Notes under the pieces: generated by a model | What the model was told of the DNA's origin: nothing | Seen by the model: only the letters and a program-made list of their open reading frames with translations | Database searches by the model: none | DNA from: Porphyra umbilicalis | Lineage: Eukaryota; Rhodophyta; Bangiophyceae; Bangiales; Bangiaceae | Direction: 5' to 3' | Assembly (NCBI GenBank): GCA_002049455.2 | Contig: KV919017.1 | Coordinates: 52,280-116,279 of the forward strand | DNA length: 64,000 nucleotides | Shown here: positions 24,601-33,720 of the stretch, one piece after another | Numbering within the stretch: position 1 is the stretch's first letter | How the letters are laid out: each line of letters begins with the position of its first letter | Position numbers and translations under genes: made by a program

Positions 24601-24644
24601 CGCCGGGGTGTTGCGCGCGTCTGCTGGACCGCCCTGCCTCTGAG
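21606..24644. repeat. Segmental duplication, copy 1 (3.04 kb)
   Basis: Direct repeat of 28425-31637. From 21648 onward the offset is a constant 6,993 bp with no indel. Before that point it is 6,819, and the 174-bp difference is the MITE inserted in copy 2. Flanking non-coding sequence differs by roughly 1 percent. The copy contains the Hint gene and about 1.65 kb upstream of it. The match ends at 24644, where the sequences diverge abruptly. Confidence 0.95.
21762..22985 (-). CDS. Secreted Hint-domain (Hedgehog/intein-type) protein, paralogue 1
   Basis: 407 residues, single exon. A start at 22985 or at Met8 (22964) would both give a signal peptide (hydrophobic residues about 9-27). Residues 28-180 form an extracellular domain I do not recognise. 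A short Gly/Thr/Pro linker follows. The Hint domain runs from Cys224 (SCFPAAATVELADG) to about residue 375. Cys224 is the expected autoprocessing nucleophile, the LLLSPGHLVYA motif supplies the conserved His, and PHTLHGDVVVDGV is the late Hint signature. In this family the Hint domain cleaves itself from the N-terminal domain; that activity is inferred here. Compared with paralogue 2, differences cluster at residues 82-163. Cys263 is Trp in the other copy. A role in cell-surface or secreted signalling is inference. Confidence 0.8.
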   Translation of the reverse strand: MGRPHPRMSAFAALAASAVVITTTAVAADYDIFRPPLPMANHESALVGRYHLKKGAPTICPLVAEVTAPLKGWRNMMNLHLNSNDSDVYIAKSSVEADVFSFDGVACQFYGPLSVFWSDRQEPPERAYGMLDFDQVVWRCGEDVQLNGIFVNHDVLDWVLNALGPNGLDCTYIAYASAPEREEVSAGGTVPAPNTTTGGGVVILNPQYGTKEGALPAPEESASCFPAAATVELADGSTAALGALPAGSTVRVGAGAHSDVFGCSHRQTGGRHAYVRLTHGDGAAAAASTTRDLLLSPGHLVYANGVLVPARDVVVGDALATPGTGTGVSVVVAVGTAVAVGKVNPHTLHGDVVVDGVRVSTYTDALHPSVAHALLAPARAAYRAGLSAEPLGRLLYNGVPGWGRWRA

Positions 24645-24725
24645 GCCCGTTCGCAGACTCGCATATCGCTGGTTCGCATAAACATCACGCCGCCCTGATT
24701 GGTCAATCACGGATACGGCGTTATA
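22986..24725. other. Upstream region of Hint gene, no gene assigned
   Basis: Short frames are present on both strands, but they are equally open in the duplicate copy and show no domain. At 23815-23895 and 24805-24900 the motif CGATGGG/CCCATCG is clustered. Confidence 0.4.
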
Positions 24726-25479
24726 TGGAGCGTGTCCCAAAAATGAGACATGCGCGTTTTCTGAAGGACTGACACATCGTCGGCCCGGCAGGAAATCACA
24801 TCGAGCATGCATCGGGCTGCATCGACCATCGAAACCGGCTTTCGATGGGCGTTTTTGGGCCCATCCGAGTCTCCATCTAAGTGCATCGCCCGATGGACAC
24901 ACAGCCGTTGACAGGAACCCATCAACACGTCCGTTACTGCCTCACGGTCTGCGCCGCGAGTCTTGACCGCCGTTACAGCTAGCATTAAGCACGGGCACTC
25001 TCGCGAATGATTGGTCCAGCTGCTATCCCCGTTGGATAAGGGACAGATCTTGCTCCGACAGGTATGCTGCTTACTGTGGAGGGGCACTGTAAATGTAATG
25101 CAACGGGAATGTGAGCAGCAGCGTGCGGCATCCACGACGTGCTTATCTGCTCAAGGACCGAGCGAGGCCGCAAGAGCGAACGGGCCTGACTTATGTGTCT
25201 GAGAATCGCTCGCGAGGAGATGGCCGCCAGCAAGGCGCGGTCTTATACTGTAGCGGGCTGTCCCTTCTCTGCTTGCGCGTCTTTGGCCCTGTCGGGCGGG
25301 CATGCTAGGGGGGGGCCCCGCCCCTGGGGCGCCGTGTCCCCCACCACCCAGACCGTCGCCACCCGAGCGGCCGCCGCCGCCCCCGTCGGTGGCGGTCGCG
25401 GTCGCGGGCGGGAGGAGCTTCCCCATCCCCCCCGGGCGGATGCGGCGGCGAGGTGCCCCGCCCCCCCCACCCCGTTACA

Positions 25480-25780
25480 CGCCGTCGCCGACCGCCTCGT
25501 CGTTGGCGTGAACGCGCGCCCTCAGCGCCGCCCTCCCGTCCGACGTGCCTGTGATCCGCGCGGCGCTGGCGCGGCCGATGTGCGACCCCTGCCGGGCGCC
25601 GGCGTGGCGACGCTACCGCTACACGTTCGCGGTGGGGGGGAGGGGGGGTGGGGGCGTTGGCGTGTTTGCCCGCCACCGTTTGTGGCACCTGTCCGGTCCG
25701 GCTGGCGGCAGCGGTGGCGCGTCCGCCCCCTCGTCGGGAGCCGCGCCGGCCCTCGTCTGTTGCTGCCGCCGTTGGTGACG
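25480..25780 (+). pseudogene. Degenerate TruA-like tRNA pseudouridine synthase fragment
   Basis: Reading + frames with one small shift near 25521 gives a segment with the order expected from TruA/PUS1-type enzymes: an NA...LSAALPSDVPVIRA stretch, then WRRYRYTFAVGG, then FARHRLWHL. The RxYRYxF motif and the following Arg-His...Trp-His pattern are the basis of the call. The catalytic RTDxGVHA motif is not found upstream, and the frame stops soon after. It would be a broken gene piece captured inside the TIR element. The match is by eye and may be wrong. Confidence 0.3.
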
Positions 25781-26594
25781 GGTTCGCAGGCCGTCTGCGC
25801 GGGGAGCGCACAGGGCGGGCGGAGGTCCCTCGACGGGCGGACCGATTCCGCAAAGGGGGCGCCACTCGGCGTCGCGGCGACGGTGGCCCGACCGCCGCCG
25901 CTGGATCGCCTGGCGCCCCGCCGCGGGCGTAGCTGGGGCGAGGAAGCGCGTGGGGGTGGTCGCGAACCACGGCGACAGAGCGGCCGGGGGAGCTGTCCGG
26001 CCCCGTGGCGGGGCGCCGGCAACGGTAGCGGGAGGGTGTGCCGGGGTCGCGTGCTGGCGTGCTGTCGGGGAATGCCCTGTGTTGGCCTAATTGCAATGAC
26101 GCTCCACGTCCATTACGTACCAAAATACGGTTCACCCTGGTCAAACAGTTATTGCGTTCAACGCAGTAATAGAACACTCACGCTATTGGACAAACCTCTT
26201 GCTGCGACCGTCACAAGCGACGAATCATGGGAGCGGAGATTCTGAGCCGGCTTCCTCGGCGTACAGTCATCGAGGGTCCATCGAAGATCCACCGAAAGGG
26301 CGCGTCGATGGGGTTCTCAAGGCCCCATCGTCGCAAATCGGGTGCCCTCGAACGAACGCTCTTTTTTGTCCGGTTCTCGTTCGGATTGCATCCGCCGGAC
26401 GAATTGACATTCGTTAGCCGCAGCGATCGGCAGTCGTCCGGTGAGACGAGCGGCCGAACGAAAGGCCTTTCGTCCGGACAAACGTTGGCGCCCAAAACGC
26501 AGCTTGGCTCCCTCCTGACAGTACTTCTTCGGGTGCTACAATTTCTCTATTAATGATGACGACTAAGACTGCTAAGCTAAGGACACCGGTCCTC

Positions 26595-26876
26595 TGCCTC
26601 TCCACCTTCCCCCTCCCCGCCGTCCCCCTCCCCGCCGTCCCCCTCCCCGCCGTCCCCTCCCCGCCGTCCCCCTCCCCGCCGTCCCCCTCCCCGCCGTCCC
26701 CCTCCCCGCCGTCCCCCCCCCCCCCCCCCCGCCGTCCCCCTCCCCGCCGTCCCCCTCCCCGCCGTCCCCCCCCGCCGTCCCCCTCCCCGCCGTCCCCCTC
26801 CCCGCCGTCCCCCTCCCCGCCGTCCCCCTCCCCGCCGTCCCCCTCCCCGCCGTCCCCCTCCCCGCCGTCCCCCACC
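26595..26876. repeat. 15-bp minisatellite, about 18 copies
   Basis: Tandem ccccctccccgccgt with a few length variants, including one C run of more than ten at about 26716. All frames are open (Pro/Ser on plus, Gly/Glu/Asp on minus), so the ORFs over it are not evidence of a gene. Confidence 0.9.
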
Positions 26877-28398
26877 CCACCTTGCCCCTCCCTCCCCACG
26901 CCTCAACTCTCCACAAATCCCTGCACCTGCCCCTTCTTGCTCACCTCCAGACCTCGTCCCTTCCGACCTCCCACCCCCCGCCCACCGCTGCCCCCCCCCA
27001 CCGACGCCGCTGTCCTCCTCCACGTCCACCGCTGTCGACGTCCACAGCCATTGCCGCTCCCCCGCGTCGTAAAACTTGCGCCTCCACAGTATCCTCCATC
27101 TCTTGTCCGCTGCTGCCGCCCCAGATACAGGAAGGCTCTTTCAGCAGCATGGCAACCAGAGTGCGTGAGTGTCGACCAGGGGGGGATGGCGGACATGGAA
27201 GAGTCAGCCAAGGCAAGGACTGCCCTGTCAGTAAGATGTGTCGGTTGCTCTCGTAGAGCTCGCCCCTCTCCTGTAGCTTCCACTCCAGACCGGCACACCT
27301 CTCCTTGCCCCGTCAAGACCGTACGACAGGCACGGTTGGGTGCCCATGTTTGAAAAATCAAACACCTAACGTCTTCACCAATACAATAGTTTGTCTGCGG
27401 TCGATTGCAGGACGCTCTCATGATGCTCCAGGAGCACCTTCTCATTCGGACTTGGAGTTGCACCAGCACTCGAGGCTTGACTTGTCTCATAGACTTGGTG
27501 ACCTTGCCGCCAGAGGGACTCTGATTGGCCATGTTTGTTGTTGTCAAGATCTGGGACTGTCATGGAAATCGACTTCGAGCCGGGCTGGCTGTGTGTATGC
27601 CTCTCACAGAGGCCTGGACAAGCACCTCTCTGACAGGTCGCTGTGGGCGGATTGTCACTCTGTTGGACGAAAACCGGGAAGAATCCGGCGTTCGTTCGCC
27701 GGACGAACACTCGAACAACAGCCGAACGACTTCGTGCCGTTCGGGTTCGTCCTGTACCGTTTGGGTTTCGTCAGGCGGCACAGGGTTTCCGACGATCGGA
27801 AGCCATCGAGAATCCTTGTCGATGGATGTTTCCTGCCTGGCCGACGATCACTGCACGGAGGCAGGCGGCGTGGGGTACGAGAAAATTCTCGACTGGCCTC
27901 CATGGAAAGAGCCTCTCCCGACGCGTGCTTGGCTGACAACTCCTTAATACCCGCCTGTGGGCCCTGTTCTGTGGACCTCTCAGATAGCCCCGATCTTGGA
28001 GCCAGTCTGTTTCAGGTTCTTGGGGTTAAAGGTTTGTAACGCCAAAGCTCATGTGCTAACTGGAGATTCGATGAGGGGTGTCCCAAATCGTGTTTTCCTC
28101 ACAGGGGGCTACATCAGGGTCTTTTTCACGTTTTTATTGGTAAGGTGGTGCCCTTTTCTTCGTGCACAAATTGTCAGCACATGCCTGCTCTAGTACATAT
28201 CTGTGCGATTGGGCCGCGTGATCGTCACTTGTCGAAGTTGCAATGAATCACACTTTCCCCCATGACACGTCCGGATGTGCCGCCTCTGCTAACACTGTCA
28301 GGGGCTGTTCTGGAAGCACAGTGGGACCGAGTGGGTCACATTACATTATCGGACCGTTGCAGAAGGCCAGTGGGCCGAGAAAAAAAGAAAAAACCGCC
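26877..28398. other. Interior of the 3.7-kb element, no gene
   Basis: Short frames only. Contains scattered TTCGTTCGG-type motifs at 27670-27790, also seen at 26340-26480 on the other side of the minisatellite. Confidence 0.4.
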
Positions 28399-28466
28399 AT
28401 GTCTCATTTTTGGGACACGCACCATACGCCGCCGGCGACGTGGCCAATATTGGGAAAATCACCATA

Positions 28467-28638
28467 TTGCTGTCTTCCCAATTTTGGCCGATGTGGTTAA
28501 AGTCAAGAAGGGGTCTGGGTCAACTGCCCATTGGTCAATCGACTTTATCCGGGTGAGTGGATGGCTGAGACGCTGTTTCACACTGTTGATCATCCCTCTT
28601 GACATCGACAGGATCGGCCAAAATTGGGAAGACAGCAA
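28467..28638. mobile_element. 172-bp Stowaway-like MITE with empty site in copy 1
   Basis: A perfect 26-bp terminal inverted repeat (TTGCTGTCTTCCCAATTTTG and on) flanked by TA at 28465-28466 and 28639-28640. Copy 1 of the duplication has the uninterrupted sequence accatatcatact at 21643-21655, which is the pre-insertion site. The insertion therefore happened after the duplication, or copy 1 kept the ancestral state. Confidence 0.92.
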
Positions 28639-28754
28639 TATCATACTAGAAAACAGGTTCCCAGTGGCCATGTGCCGGCTACCAACGCACGGGCAGCCGA
28701 CATCTCCCCCACGCCGCCAACAATCTGGACAACGCTGCCCCCCCGGCGTCGCAC

Positions 28755-29978
28755 TCACGCACGCCACCGCCCCCAGCCCGGCACGCCGTTGTACAAGAGG
28801 CGGCCGAGCGGCTCGGCCGACAGCCCCGCCCGGTACGCCGCCCGCGCCGGCGCCAGCAGTGCGTGCGCCACCGACGGGTGCAGCGCGTCCGTGTAGGTGC
28901 TGACGCGCACCCCGTCAACGACCACGTCCCCGTGCAGCGTGTGCGGATTGACCTTACCGACCGCCACCGCCGTGCCGACGGCCACCACAACCGACACGCC
29001 CGTGCCCGTGCCCGGCGTGGCCAGCGCGTCACCAACGACCACGTCCCGCGCCGGCACCAACACGCCATTGGCGTAGATGAGGTGCCCCGGCGACAGCAGC
29101 AAATCGCGCGTTGCCGACGCCGCCGCCGCCGCCCCGTCGCCGTGCGTCAGCCGCACGTACGCGTGGCGGCCGCCAGTCTGCCGGTGGGACCACCCAAAGA
29201 CGTCGCTGTGGGCGCCCGCGCCGACGCGCACGGTCGAGCCAGCGGGGAGGGCGCCGAGCGCCGCCGTCGACCCGTCGGCGAGCTCGACCGTTGCCGCCGC
29301 GGGGAAGCACGAGGCGGACTCTTCGGGTGCCGGCAAGGCGCCCTCTTTCGTCCCGTATTGCGGGTTGAGGATCACGACACCGCCCCCAGTGGTGGTGTTT
29401 GGCGCCGGGACGGTGCCACCGGCGCTCACCTCCTCCCTCTCTGGCGCAGAGGCGTAGGCAATGTAGGTGCAGTCCAGCCCATTCGGGCCGTTCGCGTAGA
29501 GCACCCAGTCAAGGACGTCATGGTCGACCAAAATGCCGTTCATCTGCACGTCTTCCCCACACCGCCACACCGCCTGGTCGAAGTCCATCATTCCATAGGT
29601 GCGCTCCGGGGGCTCCTGCCGATCCGTCCAGACCACGCTCAGGGGGCCGTAAGATTGGCACGCGACGCCATCAAAGGAGAAGACGCCCGCTTCGACGGAC
29701 GACGTGGCAACGTAGACGTCAGAAACATTAGAGATGAGGTGGAGATTCATCATGTTCCTCCACCCCTTCAGGGGCGCGGTGACTTCCGCAACAAGAGGGC
29801 ATATGGTAGGGGCGCCCTTCTTTAGGTGGTACCGGCCGACGAGGGCGGATTCGTGGTTGGCCATCGGCAGCGGGGGGCGAAAAATGTCATAATCGGCGGC
29901 CACGGCGGTCGTTGTGATCACAACGGCAGATGCCGCCAGGGCGGCGAACGCCGACATCCGCGGGTGAGGGCGGCCCAT
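28755..29978 (-). CDS. Secreted Hint-domain (Hedgehog/intein-type) protein, paralogue 2
   Basis: 407 residues with the same architecture as the gene at 21762-22985: signal peptide, unrecognised N-terminal domain, linker, then Hint domain starting at Cys224. Residues 1-81 and 164-262 are identical to paralogue 1. Residues 82-163 differ at 16 positions. In the Hint domain only residues 263 (Trp for Cys), 289 (Ala for Thr) and 301 (Ile for Val) differ. The gene is intact, with the nucleophilic Cys and the SPGHLIYA motif present. Its 3' flank carries the 172-bp MITE about 120 bp past the stop. Function is inferred as for paralogue 1. Confidence 0.8.
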   Translation of the reverse strand: MGRPHPRMSAFAALAASAVVITTTAVAADYDIFRPPLPMANHESALVGRYHLKKGAPTICPLVAEVTAPLKGWRNMMNLHLISNVSDVYVATSSVEAGVFSFDGVACQSYGPLSVVWTDRQEPPERTYGMMDFDQAVWRCGEDVQMNGILVDHDVLDWVLYANGPNGLDCTYIAYASAPEREEVSAGGTVPAPNTTTGGGVVILNPQYGTKEGALPAPEESASCFPAAATVELADGSTAALGALPAGSTVRVGAGAHSDVFGWSHRQTGGRHAYVRLTHGDGAAAAASATRDLLLSPGHLIYANGVLVPARDVVVGDALATPGTGTGVSVVVAVGTAVAVGKVNPHTLHGDVVVDGVRVSTYTDALHPSVAHALLAPARAAYRAGLSAEPLGRLLYNGVPGWGRWRA

Positions 29979-31637
29979 CGTGGGCTCAGGAAGGGTAGAG
30001 TGCGCTTCAGGGGTGCCGACTGGATGGGGGGAGGGGTTGCTTGTCGAGAGGTGAAAAGTACAAGGTGGGGCGCTCGACCCACCACGCAGATGATGGTCCT
30101 TGCGGTGGCGGCCTGCCCGATGACAACGCGGACGTGAAGGGGGACGTTGCTGCCGTGCCAGTCAGCGTGCTGAGGGCGTCGGCTGGAACCTTTGGTCTCC
30201 CATTTTCAACCTCGGAAACCTTTGTGGGCCCCTCTGTGAGACGGGCTGTGAGAGACACTGGTGCCGCACGGCCTGGAACGCGGGTCCCGGGTCCAGGCGG
30301 TATCTTGGAGAAGAGGCCATGCGTGGGGGGCCCACGGCCAACCATCAACGACTCTTTGCTATCGTGCCCCGGCAGGAGCGGCGACTGGCGCGGAGAGCTG
30401 ACCTCAAGCCGCAGCCTGTCAGCCTGGGTGCTTTGGCCCTCACGCTGGGCGCACACCCAGCAGCGGTCGACACCGCTGTGACAGCGCCAGAACCGCTGTG
30501 GGACCCAGACGTGCACCCATCGTGGATATTGAATTCGCATCTGTGGGCGCCACGTCGAATACTCACCGAGGGGTCGCCGGTCGGCCGCCACTCATCCATG
30601 GCTAGCCCGTCAGCAGCTTGGTACGTAGGGGATGACGAGCGTCGCCAACAAGACAGTGGGTACGTAGAGCCTTGTCGCGGTCTTGCACATGTCGCGCTGC
30701 GGTACAGCAGTGCACGCACCGGTGGGAAGTGGGAGCCGCGGAGCGTAAAGGGAGACACATCGTCTACTGCGGAGTGTTTCTCCATCGACATCCCATTGAG
30801 GCTTCGATGAGGCCATTGACCCATCGAAAAGCGTCTCGATGGGTGCTTTCCAGGTTCCCATCGAACCCATCGATTCGATGCGATTACAGCTGCAGAGCCC
30901 GCACCTCGACCCATCTGATTGGACGACCGCGATGACCTCACCTGTCGACCACAGAGTCTGTGCTTGTTCGATTTGCACTTCATTGGTACTTGGGGTTCAA
31001 GTCATCTCAGGAGACGATCGTTTCACCGTCGTATTTTGTGACCACGTCTTCTTCAGGAGGTCTGAGTCCGCGAGCAAATGACTTGGTCCCCACAGGAAAG
31101 GAACATGGCCATGTCACCGCACGCTGAGCACCCCGAAGCACAGGCCAGAGGACTGAGAGTATGAAAAAAAACCATCGTGTGTGCAGTGAATATGTCCAAC
31201 GGCCGCTTCTCAGGGGAGTCTGTCATCCTACCCCGCAAGCACAGGGCACCCGCTTCGTTCCACGCAACGGTGCCCAGACGTCGACGAAGTGATGTCGACC
31301 TTCGCGGTGTCGAAGGAGGCGACGAGATGAGATGTCACACAATACATGACAATCACTTCTTTTAATTAGTGGAAATGGATCCTCGATTCGATCGGTCGAT
31401 GGCTCTACTTCCATTGCCGTGGTCCCATCGACTTTCCCATCGTTGTTCATCGAACACCAAGACACACAGCCCTCGATAGAAGAAGCTCTGAAGAAGTCGA
31501 TGTGTGTCACGCCTCTGCTGCGAGGCCGTCGACACACCGCCACGCACGCGCTGGGTGGGGTCAGCGGGAAGCCCCACTCAAATTGTGTCGACACGCCGGG
31601 GTGTTGCGCGCGTCTGGTCGACCGCCCTGCCTCTGAG

Positions 31638-33128
31638 TCAGCGTAGCGCTGCCCCGTCATTGCTCTCCAGTGACGGGATGAGCGCTGCGTGCCCCAATGC
31701 AGAGGGGGCGGGGGAAGAGGCGCCTTGCGTGGTGGCGTTGGGATCGTCAGTTAGATGCCCATCGAACACCCGATCCGATGGGAACCGATGGCCCATCGAA
31801 CAGGGTGCCCGATTGGAAGTGATGGGCGCCCGATATTTATTGTGCTTCTCACAAAAACTGGACCTCGGTGCATCAGCTTCCGTTGCAAAATCACTGTTTC
31901 ATTGGCTCAGGGGGCGGTTCATGATGCTGAAGCGGATGTTGCGGATCCAGTTTTTGTGAGAAGCACAATAGGGATTCTTGCCCGATTGCATCGTGCCCCA
32001 TCGGGCACAATCGTCGGAGGTCACGAGACTTTCTCGACTGACAGCTCTTCTCTGACCAACCAAAAGCGTGGGATACTGGAGTTGCTGCAGGATGCTTGAG
32101 GGCCGTACTGATGTGTGGAAGCACCAAGTCGCCAATGCACAGAGAATTGGTTGACGACGGCGGGCTACGTACCAGCTTCGGAGAGGACACAGATACAGGA
32201 CGCGTGTCCTTTTCCCTGGTTCTTCCCATGCGTTCCCAGTTACCAGACAGAAAACGCGTCGATGGACGGTACCAGTCACGCGTCGCGCACTCCACGGGGA
32301 CGCAGGACAGATGCAGAACAACGTGCTCCTTCCTCGCAGCCCGGCAAGAGAACTAAAAGCAGAAAAGGAAGATGCAAGACCATACATAACAAGGACGGGG
32401 CCTCAAAGTACCAGTCATAAGGAGACGAAAAGAACAAGAGCACTATCGCCTCAGGTATCTTCCCGACGGACAGACAGCTCACCAGCCCAGACAATCCTCT
32501 CACCATCACTCATGCCAAAGGCCCGCTCATCGTACAGAGTAAGGAACTGATGTCAAGGGAGACTACAACGCTGTTCTCGGTACCGAAGGTTGTGACACAT
32601 GCGAAGACGGTTGCCGAAGAGATACGGAAGAGGCAGAGATGCCAAGAAAGAGCGAGACAATCGACACAGGAAGGACGGTGATGGATGATGACCATCTCTC
32701 AAGAAAAAGAGGGAAGGAGACAGGGCGGTTGGAAGGGTGCGGCATGCAATTAAAGAGGCAGCGTGAAAAAAAGTGAGATGACGGAAGCCAAACGCGTGGC
32801 ACGACGAAAGAGTGCTGGCCGACGACGAGACGGTAAGAATGGAACAGTGCGTGAACAAACGGATCTAGCGTACCTCGCACCCAACCGCCCCCAAAGAAAG
32901 TAAAGAACGGCCACAAACCTGCTACGTGCCCATGAAGGCCAATCGTGCAAGCGTACGTGTGAGCGGACTCATGTGGTGCGCGGGCGGGACCGTCGGGGGG
33001 GACTTTGGGGAAGGTGCACATGGCGGTGGCGCGTGGTCGGATCGCGCCGCGGCCCGATGAAGGCCGCGCAACCCGGCCCTCAGACTCGCCGTGATGCCAA
33101 GTCGTGCAGGACTGCGTCACCTCCCAGA
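31638..33128. other. No gene recognised
   Basis: Gene-poor, with lower GC from 32100 to 32950. Clusters of CCCATCG/CGATGGG occur at 31750-31835 and 31975-32015 on both sides of the MITE at 31840. Only short frames, none supported. Confidence 0.4.
31840..31968. mobile_element. 129-bp MITE, copy A, TA-flanked
   Basis: A 23-bp perfect terminal inverted repeat (TTGTGCTTCTCACAAAAACT...) flanked by TA at 31838-31839 and 31969-31970. About 97 percent identical (four differences) to the copy at 33391-33519. No coding capacity. Tc1/mariner-type (Stowaway-like) by its TA target. Confidence 0.9.
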
Positions 33129-33720
33129 TGGTCCTCGTACTTTCTCTTGTCCTCATGCAGAAACGTGGCGTGCTTTACATCTAGTCCCTTGCAGCACTAG
33201 CGTCCGTCGAGGAAAGAAACGGCTTGAACTCGGTCTAAATCACGAGAGCGGCCCCATCGGCGCCCCTGTTTGATGGGCGCCCGATGCGAGTCCGATGGGG
33301 GTCATCGGGCCCCATCGGGCCCCATCGAACAGCCGATCCGATGGGCTTTTGTGCCCGATGCGAGCCGATGCGGCCCGATGCACGATTCTATTGTGCTTCT
33401 CACAAAAACTGGACCTCGGTGCATCAGCTTCCGTTGCAAAATCACTGTTTCATTGGCTCAGTCGGCGGTTAATGATGCTGAAGCGAATGTTGCGGATCCA
33501 GTTTTTGTGAGAAGCACAATAGCGGAAGCTGACGATGGGGCCGGATGGGACCCGATGAGTCCCATCGCGCACCCACCGGTCGCCCACCGAACAGGGGTTC
33601 CGATGGGCGTTCTCACGAGCCCCGCCCGGAGTTCCGGGCCGAACAGCCGACAGCCGGGGCTCGTTATGCAAGGGTGCTGATGTAAAGCATGCCACGTGTG
33701 AAGACAAGGACTAGGACGAA
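33129..33720. repeat. Imperfect inverted repeat flanking a CGATGGG cluster and MITE copy B
   Basis: The core arms are acgtggcgtgctttacatc (33163-33181) and its inverse at 33679-33697, with one mismatch. Weaker pairing extends outward on both sides. The interior holds dense CGATG/CATCG motifs and the nested 129-bp MITE. It may be an older foldback or TIR element; the ends are not defined. Confidence 0.45.
33391..33519. mobile_element. 129-bp MITE, copy B, TA-flanked
   Basis: Same element as 31840-31968, with TA at 33389-33390 and 33520-33521. The flanks gattc-TA and TA-gcggaagctgacg resemble the uninterrupted sequence gattctaccggaagctgacg at 35510-35529, which looks like a related empty site. 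Confidence 0.9.

Larger units (their letters stand above)
24726..28424. mobile_element. 3.7-kb TIR element with TA target duplication, between the two Hint copies
   Basis: The left end TGGAGCGTGTCCCAAAAATG (24726) and its inverse at 28398-28424 form a 27-bp terminal inverted repeat with one mismatch. Both ends are flanked by TA (24724-24725 and 28425-28426), the target duplication of Tc1/mariner-like elements. No transposase is visible inside. The interior holds a GC-rich block at 25.2-26.05 kb, a minisatellite at 26.6-26.9 kb and lower-GC sequence to the right end. It appears non-autonomous, or has captured foreign sequence. Duplication copy 2 starts at its right-hand TA. Confidence 0.7.
28425..31637. 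repeat. Segmental duplication, copy 2 (3.2 kb including a MITE)
   Basis: Direct repeat of 21606-24644. It begins at the TA flanking the right end of the 3.7-kb element and ends at 31637. It is colinear with copy 1 apart from a 174-bp insertion (172-bp MITE plus a duplicated TA). Confidence 0.95.

Noticed and set aside
26414..27029. Pro/Ser-rich (+) and Gly/Glu/Asp-rich (-) ORFs
   Set aside because: They are the reading frames of a 15-bp minisatellite and carry no other sequence of interest.
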